Below the pieces are notes generated by a model. It was not told the DNA's origin. It did not search any database and saw nothing but the letters and a program-made list of their open reading frames with translations. DNA of 37,163 nt from Planctomycetota bacterium (lineage in GTDB: Bacteria > Planctomycetota > SZUA-567). The stretch covers positions 1 through 37,163 of the forward strand of contig JAITQC010000107.1 of NCBI GenBank assembly GCA_031289115.1. Reading direction: 5' to 3'. Shown here in pieces: positions 18,790 through 26,083 of the stretch. Made by a program: the position numbers and the translations under genes. Every line of letters starts with the position of its first letter. Position 1 is the stretch's first letter.

Positions 18790-18811
18790 AGGCCATGAAG
18801 GCCTGTTTTTT
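18790..18811 (+). terminator. Short hairpin with T run, candidate terminator of the glyA-GT2 transcript
   Basis: AGGCC (18790-18794), a five-base loop and GGCCT (18800-18804) are followed by G and six Ts. The stem has only five base pairs, so termination strength is doubtful. It lies just downstream of the predicted cbiMN start site and could instead shape that leader. Confidence 0.4.
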
Positions 18812-18860
18812 CACCTCAATTTCGTGTTTTCCCCACAAACCCGCCCCTGAAGGGACTACA

Positions 18861-18892
18861 GGCGTAAGACGCTTACGCCCCGTTCTCTTTTT
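18861..18892 (+). promoter_or_regulatory. Perfect inverted repeat directly upstream of cbiM
   Basis: GGCGTAAG (18861-18868), a three-base centre and CTTACGCC (18872-18879) form a perfect 8-bp inverted repeat, followed by CCGTTCTCTTTTTG. The repeat ends 18 bases before the Shine-Dalgarno GGAGG at 18898. It may act as an attenuator/terminator hairpin in the leader or as a DNA operator for a metal-responsive repressor. I do not see conserved sequence of the cobalamin or NiCo riboswitch. Confidence 0.55.
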
Positions 18893-18908
18893 GCACTGGA
18901 GGTGGGTC

Positions 18909-19967
18909 ATGCATATGGCAGACGCTTTGATTTCCCCGGCGGTGGGTGGGGTGTTTTGGGCCGCCACAGCTGGACTAGCGGCGCATTCGGCAAGAAAAAT
19001 CCGCGACAATCCCGAACAACCTGACATTCCCCTGATGGGGGTGATGGGGGCTTTTGTCTTCGCCGCCCAGATGATCAATTTCTCCATCCCCGGCACTGGT
19101 TCCAGTGGCCACCTGGGTGGGGGTTTGTTACTGGCCATTCTCCTGGGGCCCTGGCGAGGTTTCCTGACCCTGGCCTCGGTATTACTTATCCAATGCCTCT
19201 TCTTCGCTGACGGCGGTCTTCTCGCTTGGGGTTGTAACGTATTTAACCTCGGTTTTTACACCTGTTTCCTGGCTTATCCCCTCCTCTACCTACCCATAAG
19301 AGGCGCCCAACCCACCCGGCGGCGGCTAGTGATAGCCTCACTGGTGGCGGCGGTGGTTGGCCTGCAACTGGGAGCCTTTAGCGTAGTTTTGGAGACCCTG
19401 TTCTCAGGCGTGACCAGCCTAAGCCTAGGGGCCTTTATCCTCCTCATGCAACCCATACACTTGGCGATTGGCGTGGTCGAGGGACTGGCCACCGCCGCTC
19501 TGGTTTGCTATGTCTGGCGGGTACGGCCGGAAATCCTCGCCCCAGCTAGCGGGCAAAGTGGCACCGGCGCTGGTTCGGCCATTCTTTCGCGCCGGAGTGT
19601 CCTTTTAAGCCTGGCCGTTCTAGCCCTGCTGGTCGGAGGCTTCCTCTCCTGGTTCGCCTCCCCGTCTCCCGATGGTCTAGAATGGGCGTTGGAAAAAACC
19701 GCCCCTGCCGAAGCGGAAGTGACGCCAGAACCGGATATCCGTTCCACCCTGGCGGTCTGGCAGGAAAAAACCGCCATCCTCCCGGACTACGGCTTCCCGG
19801 CCGACCCGGAAGAGCCAGCCTCCCTGGAAGCCGAGGAAGCGGAAGCCTGGCCAGCGGTAAACGCTGGCACCAGCCTGGCGGGAGTGGTGGGTAGCGCCCT
19901 TACTCTGCTACTGGCTGGCCTGGTAGGCCTGGTGGTATCGCGCTGGCACCGACTCGCTAGCGGCTAA
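18909..19967 (+). CDS. cbiM: Cobalt/nickel ECF transporter substrate-binding protein CbiM fused to CbiN-like PDGLE domain
   Basis: CbiM is the S-component that binds Co(II) or Ni(II) in an energy-coupling-factor importer. The start at 18909 is fixed by GGAGG six bases upstream and by MHMADALISP: in this family the free N-terminal Met-His takes part in metal binding, so the longer frame from 18795 would destroy the site. Residues 1-215 are the multi-span CbiM domain (QMINFSIPGTGSSGHLGGG, LLAILLGPWRGF, GCNVFNLGFYTCFLAYP). After a linker come a TM at about 225-250, the SPDGLEWALEK motif (about 253) and LPDYGFP, and a final TM: the CbiN/PDGLE module. Total 352 residues, so this is a CbiMN fusion. 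Acidic residues are dense between 260 and 320. Co versus Ni is undecided. Confidence 0.93.
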   Translation: MHMADALISPAVGGVFWAATAGLAAHSARKIRDNPEQPDIPLMGVMGAFVFAAQMINFSIPGTGSSGHLGGGLLLAILLGPWRGFLTLASVLLIQCLFFADGGLLAWGCNVFNLGFYTCFLAYPLLYLPIRGAQPTRRRLVIASLVAAVVGLQLGAFSVVLETLFSGVTSLSLGAFILLMQPIHLAIGVVEGLATAALVCYVWRVRPEILAPASGQSGTGAGSAILSRRSVLLSLAVLALLVGGFLSWFASPSPDGLEWALEKTAPAEAEVTPEPDIRSTLAVWQEKTAILPDYGFPADPEEPASLEAEEAEAWPAVNAGTSLAGVVGSALTLLLAGLVGLVVSRWHRLASG

Positions 19968-20032
19968 GCCACCCCGGGGTTATTCCCGAGCCCCCTCCGT
20001 GCGGGGCGGGACCACCGCGAACCATCGCCAGA

Positions 20033-20057
20033 CGCCGGGGGCCTTAAGCCCTCGGCG
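20033..20057 (+). promoter_or_regulatory. Strong hairpin between cbiMN and cbiQ
   Basis: A 10-bp stem with one G-U wobble (20033-20042 with 20048-20057) and a CTTAA loop lies 66 bases after the cbiMN stop. The downstream bases (AGCGGTGTTTTC) have only a short T run. It could reduce read-through into cbiQ or protect the cbiMN message from 3' decay. The gap 19968-20080 has no other feature. Confidence 0.5.
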
Positions 20058-20080
20058 AGCGGTGTTTTCACTACGCCCGG

Positions 20081-20971
20081 ATGACCGGGGCGTTTTCTCC
20101 GGGGCGTCCACGCCGGGTTCCCGGGTCAGCCAGACCGAAGCGGGGGCAGTCCTTGCCGATCCTCCAGCAATGCTTGACCTGGTTACGCGACTTCGACCAT
20201 CTGGCCGACAGCCGCTCCACTCCCCTTAACCGCCGCCAGCCAGCGGCGGTTTTCCTGGTCGCCATCGCTTTTCTAGTCACCCTGATGTCCTTCTCCCGCT
20301 ACCAGGTGGCCGCCCTCCTCCCCCTAGCTATTTACCCCGCCTTACTCTGGGGATTTTCCCCGCTTTCCCTGGCAAGGCTAGCAAGCTTCCTGTTGTTGGT
20401 GGAACCCATCATCATTTGCTTGGGCATTCTCCACCCTTGGCTTGACACCCGTCCGGTGACTGTGGCCGGCTTTGTCTTCGCCCAGGGCTGGCTGGTCTTC
20501 CTTTCCCTTCTGGTGCGGGGAACCCTCGCCACCTCCTCGGTGCTCCTGCTGACAACGACACTTGGGCTGGACGGTCTGTGGCGGGGATTACGCCAACTAC
20601 GGGTACCCGCCTGGCTGGTTTTACAAATGGCCTTGACTTATCGTTACATATTGGTTTTGCTGGAGGAGACGGAACGCATCCTCACCGCCTACCGCCTGCG
20701 CTCGGGAAGAAGGACCGGGGTACGCCTGGGAGACTGGGGCTCCCTGGCTGGCGGCCTGTTTCTACGAACTTACGACCGGGCCGGAAGGGTGCACCAGGCC
20801 ATGCTCCTACGAGGTTTTGCCACCCACAACCCGTCCCCCGTCCCACCCGGCACCTGGGTGGCACAGGACTATCTTTATGTACTCCTCTGGTTCGCCTTTT
20901 TCGCCCTGGTCCGAACCCACGACCTGCCGTCCTGGCTTGGACAAAGCCTGGAAAGGATTTTCCCTTGGTGA
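20081..20971 (+). CDS. cbiQ: ECF transporter transmembrane protein CbiQ
   Basis: CbiQ is the T-component coupling ATP hydrolysis by CbiO to the CbiM substrate binder. The conserved part begins at about residue 29 (LTWLRDFDHLADSRSTPLNR) and includes several hydrophobic spans, the TTTLGLDGLWRGLRQLRVP segment, MALTYRYILVLLEETERILTAYRLRSG and the second coupling motif AMLLRGF, as expected for the coupling helices. The frame opens at ATG 20081, but the first 24 residues are Pro/Arg-rich and have no match to the family and no good Shine-Dalgarno; TTG at 20153 (residue 25) is a plausible true start. Its stop overlaps the cbiO start by four bases, indicating translational coupling. Confidence 0.9.
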   Translation: MTGAFSPGRPRRVPGSARPKRGQSLPILQQCLTWLRDFDHLADSRSTPLNRRQPAAVFLVAIAFLVTLMSFSRYQVAALLPLAIYPALLWGFSPLSLARLASFLLLVEPIIICLGILHPWLDTRPVTVAGFVFAQGWLVFLSLLVRGTLATSSVLLLTTTLGLDGLWRGLRQLRVPAWLVLQMALTYRYILVLLEETERILTAYRLRSGRRTGVRLGDWGSLAGGLFLRTYDRAGRVHQAMLLRGFATHNPSPVPPGTWVAQDYLYVLLWFAFFALVRTHDLPSWLGQSLERIFPW

Positions 20972-21777
20972 ATGGCGTTTTACTGGAGGCCAGGGGTGTT
21001 TCTTTCGCCTATCCCGGTGGGCCAAAGGTTATCGACAACCTGTCCCTGTCCCTATCCGGGCGGCAAAGCATCGGGGTGGTCGGGGCTAACGGCGCCGGCA
21101 AGTCCACCCTCCTCCTTCTCCTGGCCGGAGCGCTTAAACCAAACAGCGGCGAAATTGTCTTCGCGGAAGCGGGAAGAGCCCCGGTTAACCCCGCCACCAC
21201 CCCGGGACGAATAGGTCTGGCTTTCCAAAACCCGGATGACCAGTTGTTTTTGCCTAGCGTGTCCGAGGACGTGGCTTTTGGTCCTCGTAACCAGGGCCTG
21301 GCGGCGACGGAAGTGCAGGAACGGGTAACGACGGCCCTAGAGGAAACCGGCATAGGACACCTGGCCCGGCGCCCGCCCTTTCAGTTGTCAGGGGGGGAAA
21401 AGCGCACGGCGGCTCTGGCCAGCATCCTTTCCCTCCAGCCAGCCGTCCTCCTGCTTGACGAACCCACCGCTTCCCTGGATCCCCTGGCCCGGCGGCGCGC
21501 CATGCGCCTTCTCGCGAGTCTTGAACCCTTGAAGATCATTACCAGCCACGACCTCGACATGATCTGGGACACCTGCCAGCAGGTGGTTGTTCTTAAACAG
21601 GGCCGGATACTAACCACCGGCGCGACCCAGGATATTTTCACCCAGCCGGAGCTGTTGGGCGAAGCGGGACTGGAGCCACCGCTCCGTCTCCAGGGTTGCC
21701 CACGCTGCGGAGTTGCCTATTCCCCTCCCTTCGCCGCAGACCTTGCTGGCGAAGGGGTAGCGGCAGTGTCGGTCTAA
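20968..21777 (+). CDS. cbiO: ECF transporter ATP-binding protein CbiO
   Basis: CbiO powers cobalt/nickel uptake with CbiM and CbiQ. The GTG start at 20968 overlaps the cbiQ TGA (GTGA), and AAAGGA lies about 8 bases upstream; upstream extension of the frame in cbiQ is an artefact. The 269-residue protein has Walker A GANGAGKST, Q-loop FQNPDDQLFLPSVSEDVAFGP (typical of ECF ATPases, about residues 85-105), signature QLSGGEKR, Walker B VLLLDEPTASLDP and H-loop ITSHD. The C-terminus carries LQGCPRCGVAY, a CxxC that could touch metal, as a modest extension after the ATPase core. Confidence 0.94.
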   Translation: MNGVLLEARGVSFAYPGGPKVIDNLSLSLSGRQSIGVVGANGAGKSTLLLLLAGALKPNSGEIVFAEAGRAPVNPATTPGRIGLAFQNPDDQLFLPSVSEDVAFGPRNQGLAATEVQERVTTALEETGIGHLARRPPFQLSGGEKRTAALASILSLQPAVLLLDEPTASLDPLARRRAMRLLASLEPLKIITSHDLDMIWDTCQQVVVLKQGRILTTGATQDIFTQPELLGEAGLEPPLRLQGCPRCGVAYSPPFAADLAGEGVAAVSV

Positions 21778-21832
21778 GCCAGGCGGCGGGCGGGAGGGAC
21801 ACAATGACCCGAGTCAAAAGGGAGACGGCGTT

Positions 21833-22276
21833 ATGGTAGAAAGAAAAACCGTGGCGGTTATCGACGGGCAAGGGGGCGGAGTAGGGAAGGCGCTAGTGGA
21901 AAAACTCCGGCCCACCCTGGAAAAAACGGTGGAGATTCTGGTGTTAGGCACCAATTCTCTCGCCACCTCCCTGATGCTAAAAGCCGGAGCTGACCTCGGG
22001 GCCACTGGGGAAAACGCGGTGGTGGTGAATGTGGCGCGGGCTGACGTGATTCTGGGGCCGGTGGGAATTCTGGCGGCGGACGCCATGCTCGGGGAACTCA
22101 CCCCCCGGATGGCCGAGGCGATAGGGAAAAGTCGGGCGGAAAAAGTCCTGATCCCCATTAACCGTTGCGGTCTACACATCGTGGGACTGGGGGGGAAGGC
22201 GTTTAACAGTCTTATTGACGAAGCGGTGGAACTGACCAAAAACCTGCTTGCTGAGCAGCTGAAGCGAGGGGAATAA
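21833..22276 (+). CDS. DUF3842 family protein
   Basis: This 147-residue protein looks like DUF3842, a small family of anaerobic bacteria with no proven function. The N-terminus KTVAVIDGQGGGVGKALVEKL is a glycine-rich nucleotide-binding-like loop after a first beta strand, and ILVLGTNSLATSLMLKAGAD, VNVARADVILGPVGILAADAMLGELTP and ADAM-type helices complete an alpha/beta protein. Near the end, INRCGLHIVGL carries a Cys and His. AAGGGAG lies about 8 bases before the ATG. It follows cbiO by 55 bases on the same strand, which suggests a link with the metal importer. Family recognition is from memory and the role is open. Confidence 0.75.
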   Translation: MVERKTVAVIDGQGGGVGKALVEKLRPTLEKTVEILVLGTNSLATSLMLKAGADLGATGENAVVVNVARADVILGPVGILAADAMLGELTPRMAEAIGKSRAEKVLIPINRCGLHIVGLGGKAFNSLIDEAVELTKNLLAEQLKRGE

Positions 22277-22324
22277 CCCGGAACTTCTTAACCGTGGCGG
22301 GGCGGGAGGCGGGAAAAACTTAGC

Positions 22325-23347
22325 CTAAGACACCTGACTTCCCTGGCCTTTTTTCCTCTCCGGTAGGCGTTCAGAGGCTGATTCGACAATCCAACCAATC
22401 AATTCCTGGTAAGCAATGCCTTGGAGCCGGCAGATTATCGGCAAGTCGGAGTGCACTGGGTCGAGGCCTGCCAGGGGGTTTATCTCCATAAAATTAGGCA
22501 CCCCTTCCCGGTCGGAACGCAAGTCCACCCGGCCGCCGTCCCGGCATCCCAGTAGGCGGTAGGAGGCGAGGGCGGTCTCTCCGGCCGCTAGCGCCGTGGA
22601 GTCGCTAGCCAAGCGGTATTCTACCCGGTCCAGGTACTGGTCCTTGTTTTCAAAAGAGTAGACTTCGGGTTCGGCGTTAGGGAGGAGAATAACCTCCATT
22701 ACGCCAAGCACCCTGGCTTTTTCCCCGCTTCCCACAATTCCCACCGTGAATTCCCGCCCGGGGAGGAACTCCTCCACCAACACCGGCTGAGAGAAACGCT
22801 GGGCCAACTCCCGGACCGCCGGGCCAAGGGCGGCCGCTTCGCTGATTTTACCCCTGCCACTTACCCCTTTTCCCGTGCCCTCCCCCACTGGCTTGATAAA
22901 CAGGGGGTAGGTTAGTCCGGCGCTCTCCAGTTCCCAGCCTGGCGAGGGAAAAATCCGGAAGGCGGGAGTGGGAAGACCGGCGTCGCGAATCACGCTCTTG
23001 GTAAAAGCCTTATGGAGGCAAAGGGCCAGGGTAAAGGCGTCGGAGAAGACGCAGGGAATGGCGTAACCTTCAAGAAGAGCGGGAACTTGCGCCTCGCGGG
23101 CGTAGCCGTAGAGGCCTTCGGCGATATTAAACACCAAATCCCAGCTTTCGCCCCTGGCAAGGCGCTGCACTAGCGCTTCGAGGTTGCCAATACGCTCCAC
23201 TTGGCACTCGAGGGAAAGCAGGGCCGCTTCGATACCAGCCACTGTCCCGGGTTTGTCAAACTCGGCCACCGCCTCGGGACTGTACCCCTTGGCGAGATAA
23301 AACTCGCGAAGGTCGTAGGTAATGCCGACCCTGAGGCCTGGGGTCAT
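22325..23347 (-). CDS. D-alanine-D-alanine-ligase-like ATP-grasp protein
   Basis: The 340-residue protein is an ATP-grasp ligase of the Ddl superfamily (COG1181). ATP-grasp features are YPLFIKPVGEGTGKGVS (ATP-binding lysine and glycine loop), VLVEEFLPGREFTVGI and the metal-binding end FMEINPLAGLDPVHSDLPI. It differs from classical Ddl: the N-terminal catalytic HG-E block is replaced by DLVFNIAEGLYGYAREAQVP. Such divergent members are usually labelled D-Ala-D-Ala ligase but their amino acids are not established. The start at 23347 is chosen because its ATG overlaps the cysE TGA (ATGA), implying coupled translation; the frame runs 22 codons further upstream without family similarity. It is the last gene of a minus-strand operon, convergent with the DUF3842 gene. 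Confidence 0.85.
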   Translation of the reverse strand: MTPGLRVGITYDLREFYLAKGYSPEAVAEFDKPGTVAGIEAALLSLECQVERIGNLEALVQRLARGESWDLVFNIAEGLYGYAREAQVPALLEGYAIPCVFSDAFTLALCLHKAFTKSVIRDAGLPTPAFRIFPSPGWELESAGLTYPLFIKPVGEGTGKGVSGRGKISEAAALGPAVRELAQRFSQPVLVEEFLPGREFTVGIVGSGEKARVLGVMEVILLPNAEPEVYSFENKDQYLDRVEYRLASDSTALAAGETALASYRLLGCRDGGRVDLRSDREGVPNFMEINPLAGLDPVHSDLPIICRLQGIAYQELIGWIVESASERLPERKKGQGSQVS

Positions 23348-24243
23348 TTGAACACCAAATCGTCTTTGACCACCATCACCCGGGTATGGGGAGGAACCGA
23401 TTCGGTTAGCCAAACGCTGCCGCCAATGGTTGAGCCTTCACCCACCACCGTTTCACCCCCCAGGATAGTGGCGCCGGCGTAGATAACCACGTTGTCGCCA
23501 ATGCTTGGGTGGCGTTTCACCAGCCTAAGCTCCTGGCCTTTCACCGGCGTGTGGGCGCCAAGGGTAACCCCCTGGTAAAGAGTGACATTTTTCCCAATGC
23601 GCGTCGTTTCCCCGATTACCACCCCGGTGCCGTGGTCGATGAAAAAACCCGAACCGATAACCGCCCCTGGGTGGATGTCGATACCAGTGCGGGAATGCGC
23701 CAGCTCTGTCCACATGCGGGGAATTATCGGCACCTTCTCCTGGAAAAGAACATGCGCCAGACGCTGGGTGGCTACCGCCTCCATGCCTGGGTAGCAGAAA
23801 AGTATCTCATCGTGGCTGACCGCGGCCGGGTCGCGTTCGAAAGCGGCCGCCATGTCTTCCTTAAGTATCTTCCTGAGGGCCGGGAGCGACTGCAGCAGGC
23901 GTTCGACCGCTCTTCCCGCCCGGTCGCAGGCCCGGCATTCCTCGGCAGGTTTCTGGCGGATACGGCAACCGTAAGAAAAGGCGCGTTCGGCGAGCCGCCA
24001 GAGCTGGTCTCCCACTTGGCTAGCCCGGTCGTAAAAATAATTGGCCAGATTAGCCCGCGGCACCGCCTTCCCCTCCCGGTAACCCGGAAAGAGGATGGAG
24101 AGAAGGGTGTCGAGGATAGCCGCCACCGATTCCTTGTCGGGAAGGTCGTGCCCCTCAACGTGGTTTATAGCCAGATTGTCAGCGCAGCTTGTCACCAACT
24201 CCGCCACCAGGTCGGACATTCCCTTGACTTCATAAGGAGTCAT
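23344..24243 (-). CDS. cysE: Serine O-acetyltransferase
   Basis: It transfers acetyl from acetyl-CoA to serine, giving O-acetylserine for cysteine synthesis. The 299-residue protein has an N-terminal alpha-helical domain (about 1-175) and a C-terminal left-handed beta-helix of hexapeptide repeats: TGIDIHPGAVIGSGFFIDHGTG (quoted as two catalytic His regions, IDIHP and FIDHGTG), VVIGETTRIG, VTLYQGVTLGAH, KRHPSIGDNVVIYAGATILGG. The longer N-terminal domain (with ESVAAILDTLLSILFPGY) matches the EpsC/long SAT group seen in many anaerobes. GGAG lies 6 bases before the ATG. It overlaps the ATP-grasp gene by four bases and follows nadA by 75 bases. Serine for it could come from serA in this window. 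Confidence 0.92.
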   Translation of the reverse strand: MTPYEVKGMSDLVAELVTSCADNLAINHVEGHDLPDKESVAAILDTLLSILFPGYREGKAVPRANLANYFYDRASQVGDQLWRLAERAFSYGCRIRQKPAEECRACDRAGRAVERLLQSLPALRKILKEDMAAAFERDPAAVSHDEILFCYPGMEAVATQRLAHVLFQEKVPIIPRMWTELAHSRTGIDIHPGAVIGSGFFIDHGTGVVIGETTRIGKNVTLYQGVTLGAHTPVKGQELRLVKRHPSIGDNVVIYAGATILGGETVVGEGSTIGGSVWLTESVPPHTRVMVVKDDLVFK

Positions 24244-24318
24244 ATGCGTCTCCGAAATAAGGGAATCACCAGGGTAACCGGGGATTGCCCTTGCTTGTTT
24301 ACGGCGTAGAAATAGGGG

Positions 24319-25221
24319 TCACAACTCCAGCATGCGTTTTATCGGCTGAAACGCCTGCCTGGCGATGTCGGGGGGAACCGTCACCTCTGGTTCCATATCC
24401 TCCAAGGCCCAGAGAATTTTCTCCAGGGTATTCAACTTCATGTTCGGACAATCCGCCACTTCGGTCAGCGGGTAGAACACCTTGTCCGGGTTTTCCCGCC
24501 GCAAGGGGTGGAGCATGCCAATTTCCGAGGCGATGATAAACTCCTTGGCGTTGCTTTGCAGGCAGTAGTCGAGAATTCCGGTGGTGCTGGCCACCGCGTC
24601 GGCGTGGGCAAGTAACCCGGGACGACATTCCGGATGGGCCAGGAGAATAGCGCCGGGGTGTTTCTCCCGGGCGGCTACGGCCATTTCCGGCAGCATCCGC
24701 TCGTGGGTGGGACAGAAACCGTTCCACAGGGAAAGGGGTCGGCCGGATTTCTGGCTGGCGTAGAAACCGAGATTGCGGTCAGGAACAAAAAGCAACTCCC
24801 GCCCCTCCGGTGCCTGTTGAACCACCGCCACCGCATTGGCGCTGGTACAGCAGATGTCGGAAAGCGCCTTCACCGCCGCGGAGGAATTGACATAGGTTAT
24901 GACATAAGCCCCGGGATGAGCCGTTCGCCATTCCCGGAGCTGGCGCGGGGTCACCATGTTGGCCATGGGACACCCGGCGTTAAGGTCGGGCAGTAAAACC
25001 TTCTTGTCCGGGGCAAGGATGGCCGCGGTCTCGGCCATGAAGTGGACCCCGCAAAAAAGAATCACCTCCGCCTCGGTCTTGGCGGCCAGGCGGGAAAGCC
25101 CAAGACTGTCGCCAACCTGGTCAGCCACATCCTGAACTTCCGGAAGCTGGTAGTTGTGGGCGAGGATTATAGCGTTACGTTTTTTCTTGAGTTCAAGCAG
25201 GCGCTCGCTAACGCTAGTCAT
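24319..25221 (-). CDS. nadA: Quinolinate synthase A
   Basis: NadA condenses iminoaspartate with dihydroxyacetone phosphate to quinolinate in NAD synthesis, using an oxygen-sensitive 4Fe-4S cluster. The 300-residue protein is close to the short form, as in Thermotoga. Expected motifs are AIILAHNYQLPEVQDVADQVGDS, GVHFMAETA, NAGCPMANM, YVNSSAAVKALSDICCTSANA, PDRNLGFY, FCPTHERM and SEIGMLHPLRRENPDK. Probable cluster ligands are Cys84, Cys170 and Cys258. Its ATG overlaps the end of the histidine kinase gene by 8 bases, which is a coupled arrangement. nadB and nadC are not in the window. Confidence 0.96.
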   Translation of the reverse strand: MTSVSERLLELKKKRNAIILAHNYQLPEVQDVADQVGDSLGLSRLAAKTEAEVILFCGVHFMAETAAILAPDKKVLLPDLNAGCPMANMVTPRQLREWRTAHPGAYVITYVNSSAAVKALSDICCTSANAVAVVQQAPEGRELLFVPDRNLGFYASQKSGRPLSLWNGFCPTHERMLPEMAVAAREKHPGAILLAHPECRPGLLAHADAVASTTGILDYCLQSNAKEFIIASEIGMLHPLRRENPDKVFYPLTEVADCPNMKLNTLEKILWALEDMEPEVTVPPDIARQAFQPIKRMLEL

Positions 25222-26056
25222 CGTCTTTCACTTCCCCCCCATCCATCCCACCCTCCAGGTTGGCGCCAGTATCCTGGAACTCGAGGAAACGCCCGCGCGG
25301 CAAAGTTATGATGACCCGCGCTCCCCGGGAATCCATCTGTTCGACCCGGATGTTTCCCCGGTGATCGTCCACCGTCCGTTTGACAATTCCTAGCCCCAGG
25401 CCAGTGCCTTTCGGTTTAGTGGTGTAGAAAAGCTCGAAAATCTTTTCCTCGTCCCCGGGTATTATCCCCTCGCCATTGTCCTGGATAACCAGCTCTATCC
25501 CGTCATCCTCCTCGGCGGTGGCAATAACTATGCGACCCTCGAAATCCTCCGAGCACTTCTCCCGGAAAATCTCGATAGACTCGATAGAGTTATGCAGGAG
25601 ATTGAGGATCACGTGGGTAAACTGGTTTTTGTCAAGAACCACCGGAAACATGTCGTCAGCCAGGTTGGAGACAATGCTGATCCCCGCCTCGTCCGTTTCC
25701 GGCCGGATAAAATCAATTATCTCGCGGACAAACTGATTGAGGTCAGTGGGAACCGGATCAATCCGGGGAGGGCGGGCGAAACTGAGAAAAACGTCGAGCA
25801 TCTTGGCGAGCGACTTCACCTCCCCGTGAACCCTTTTGCAACGCCGCTCAAAACGGGGCCGGAGGTCAAGAGGGAGGCTCGCCATGTCCTCCACCAACAG
25901 TTGGACATTAAGCAGGATCGCATGGAGCGGCGTTTTGATTTCATGCACCAAGCCAGCCGCCAGCACCCCGACATAGGCGAAACGCTCCTCGCGGGCTTTT
26001 TCCTCGTCTTCCTTGGCTATGCGGCGCTTGGGCATAATTGGGTCCGCTTGGGTCAT
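25214..26056 (-). CDS. Soluble sensor histidine kinase
   Basis: The 280-residue protein has a HisKA dimerisation domain with phospho-His in AAGLVHEIKTPLHAIL (about residues 33-48), and a HATPase domain with N-box FTHVILNLLHNSIESI, G1 DNGEGIIPGD, F-box IFELFYTTKPKG and G2 GTGLGLGIVKRTVDDH. There is no transmembrane segment and no separate sensor domain; the only input is a roughly 25-residue charged N-terminus (KEDEEKAREERFAYVG). It lies in an operon with the CBS-pair gene 27 bases upstream, which could be its sensing partner, and overlaps nadA. No response regulator is nearby, so the target is unknown. An alternative start is the Met at residue 8. Confidence 0.9.
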   Translation of the reverse strand: MTQADPIMPKRRIAKEDEEKAREERFAYVGVLAAGLVHEIKTPLHAILLNVQLLVEDMASLPLDLRPRFERRCKRVHGEVKSLAKMLDVFLSFARPPRIDPVPTDLNQFVREIIDFIRPETDEAGISIVSNLADDMFPVVLDKNQFTHVILNLLHNSIESIEIFREKCSEDFEGRIVIATAEEDDGIELVIQDNGEGIIPGDEEKIFELFYTTKPKGTGLGLGIVKRTVDDHRGNIRVEQMDSRGARVIITLPRGRFLEFQDTGANLEGGMDGGEVKDDD

Positions 26057-26059
26057 TTG

Positions 26060-26077
26060 CCGGAGGAACGCCTCCGG
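26060..26077 (-). promoter_or_regulatory. Hairpin over the Shine-Dalgarno of the histidine kinase gene
   Basis: Perfect 7-bp arms CCGGAGG and CCTCCGG with a four-base loop sit in the 27-base gap before the kinase ATG at 26056. On the minus strand the only GGAGG before the ATG is in the 5' arm (26075-26071), 14 bases from the start, so folding would hide it. This may lower kinase synthesis or act as an RNA switch. Confidence 0.5.
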
Positions 26078-26083
26078 GCGGGG

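Noticed and set aside
18785-18908. Cobalamin or NiCo riboswitch in the cbiM leader
   Set aside because: No B12-box-like GCCACTG and none of the conserved NiCo blocks are visible; only simple hairpins.
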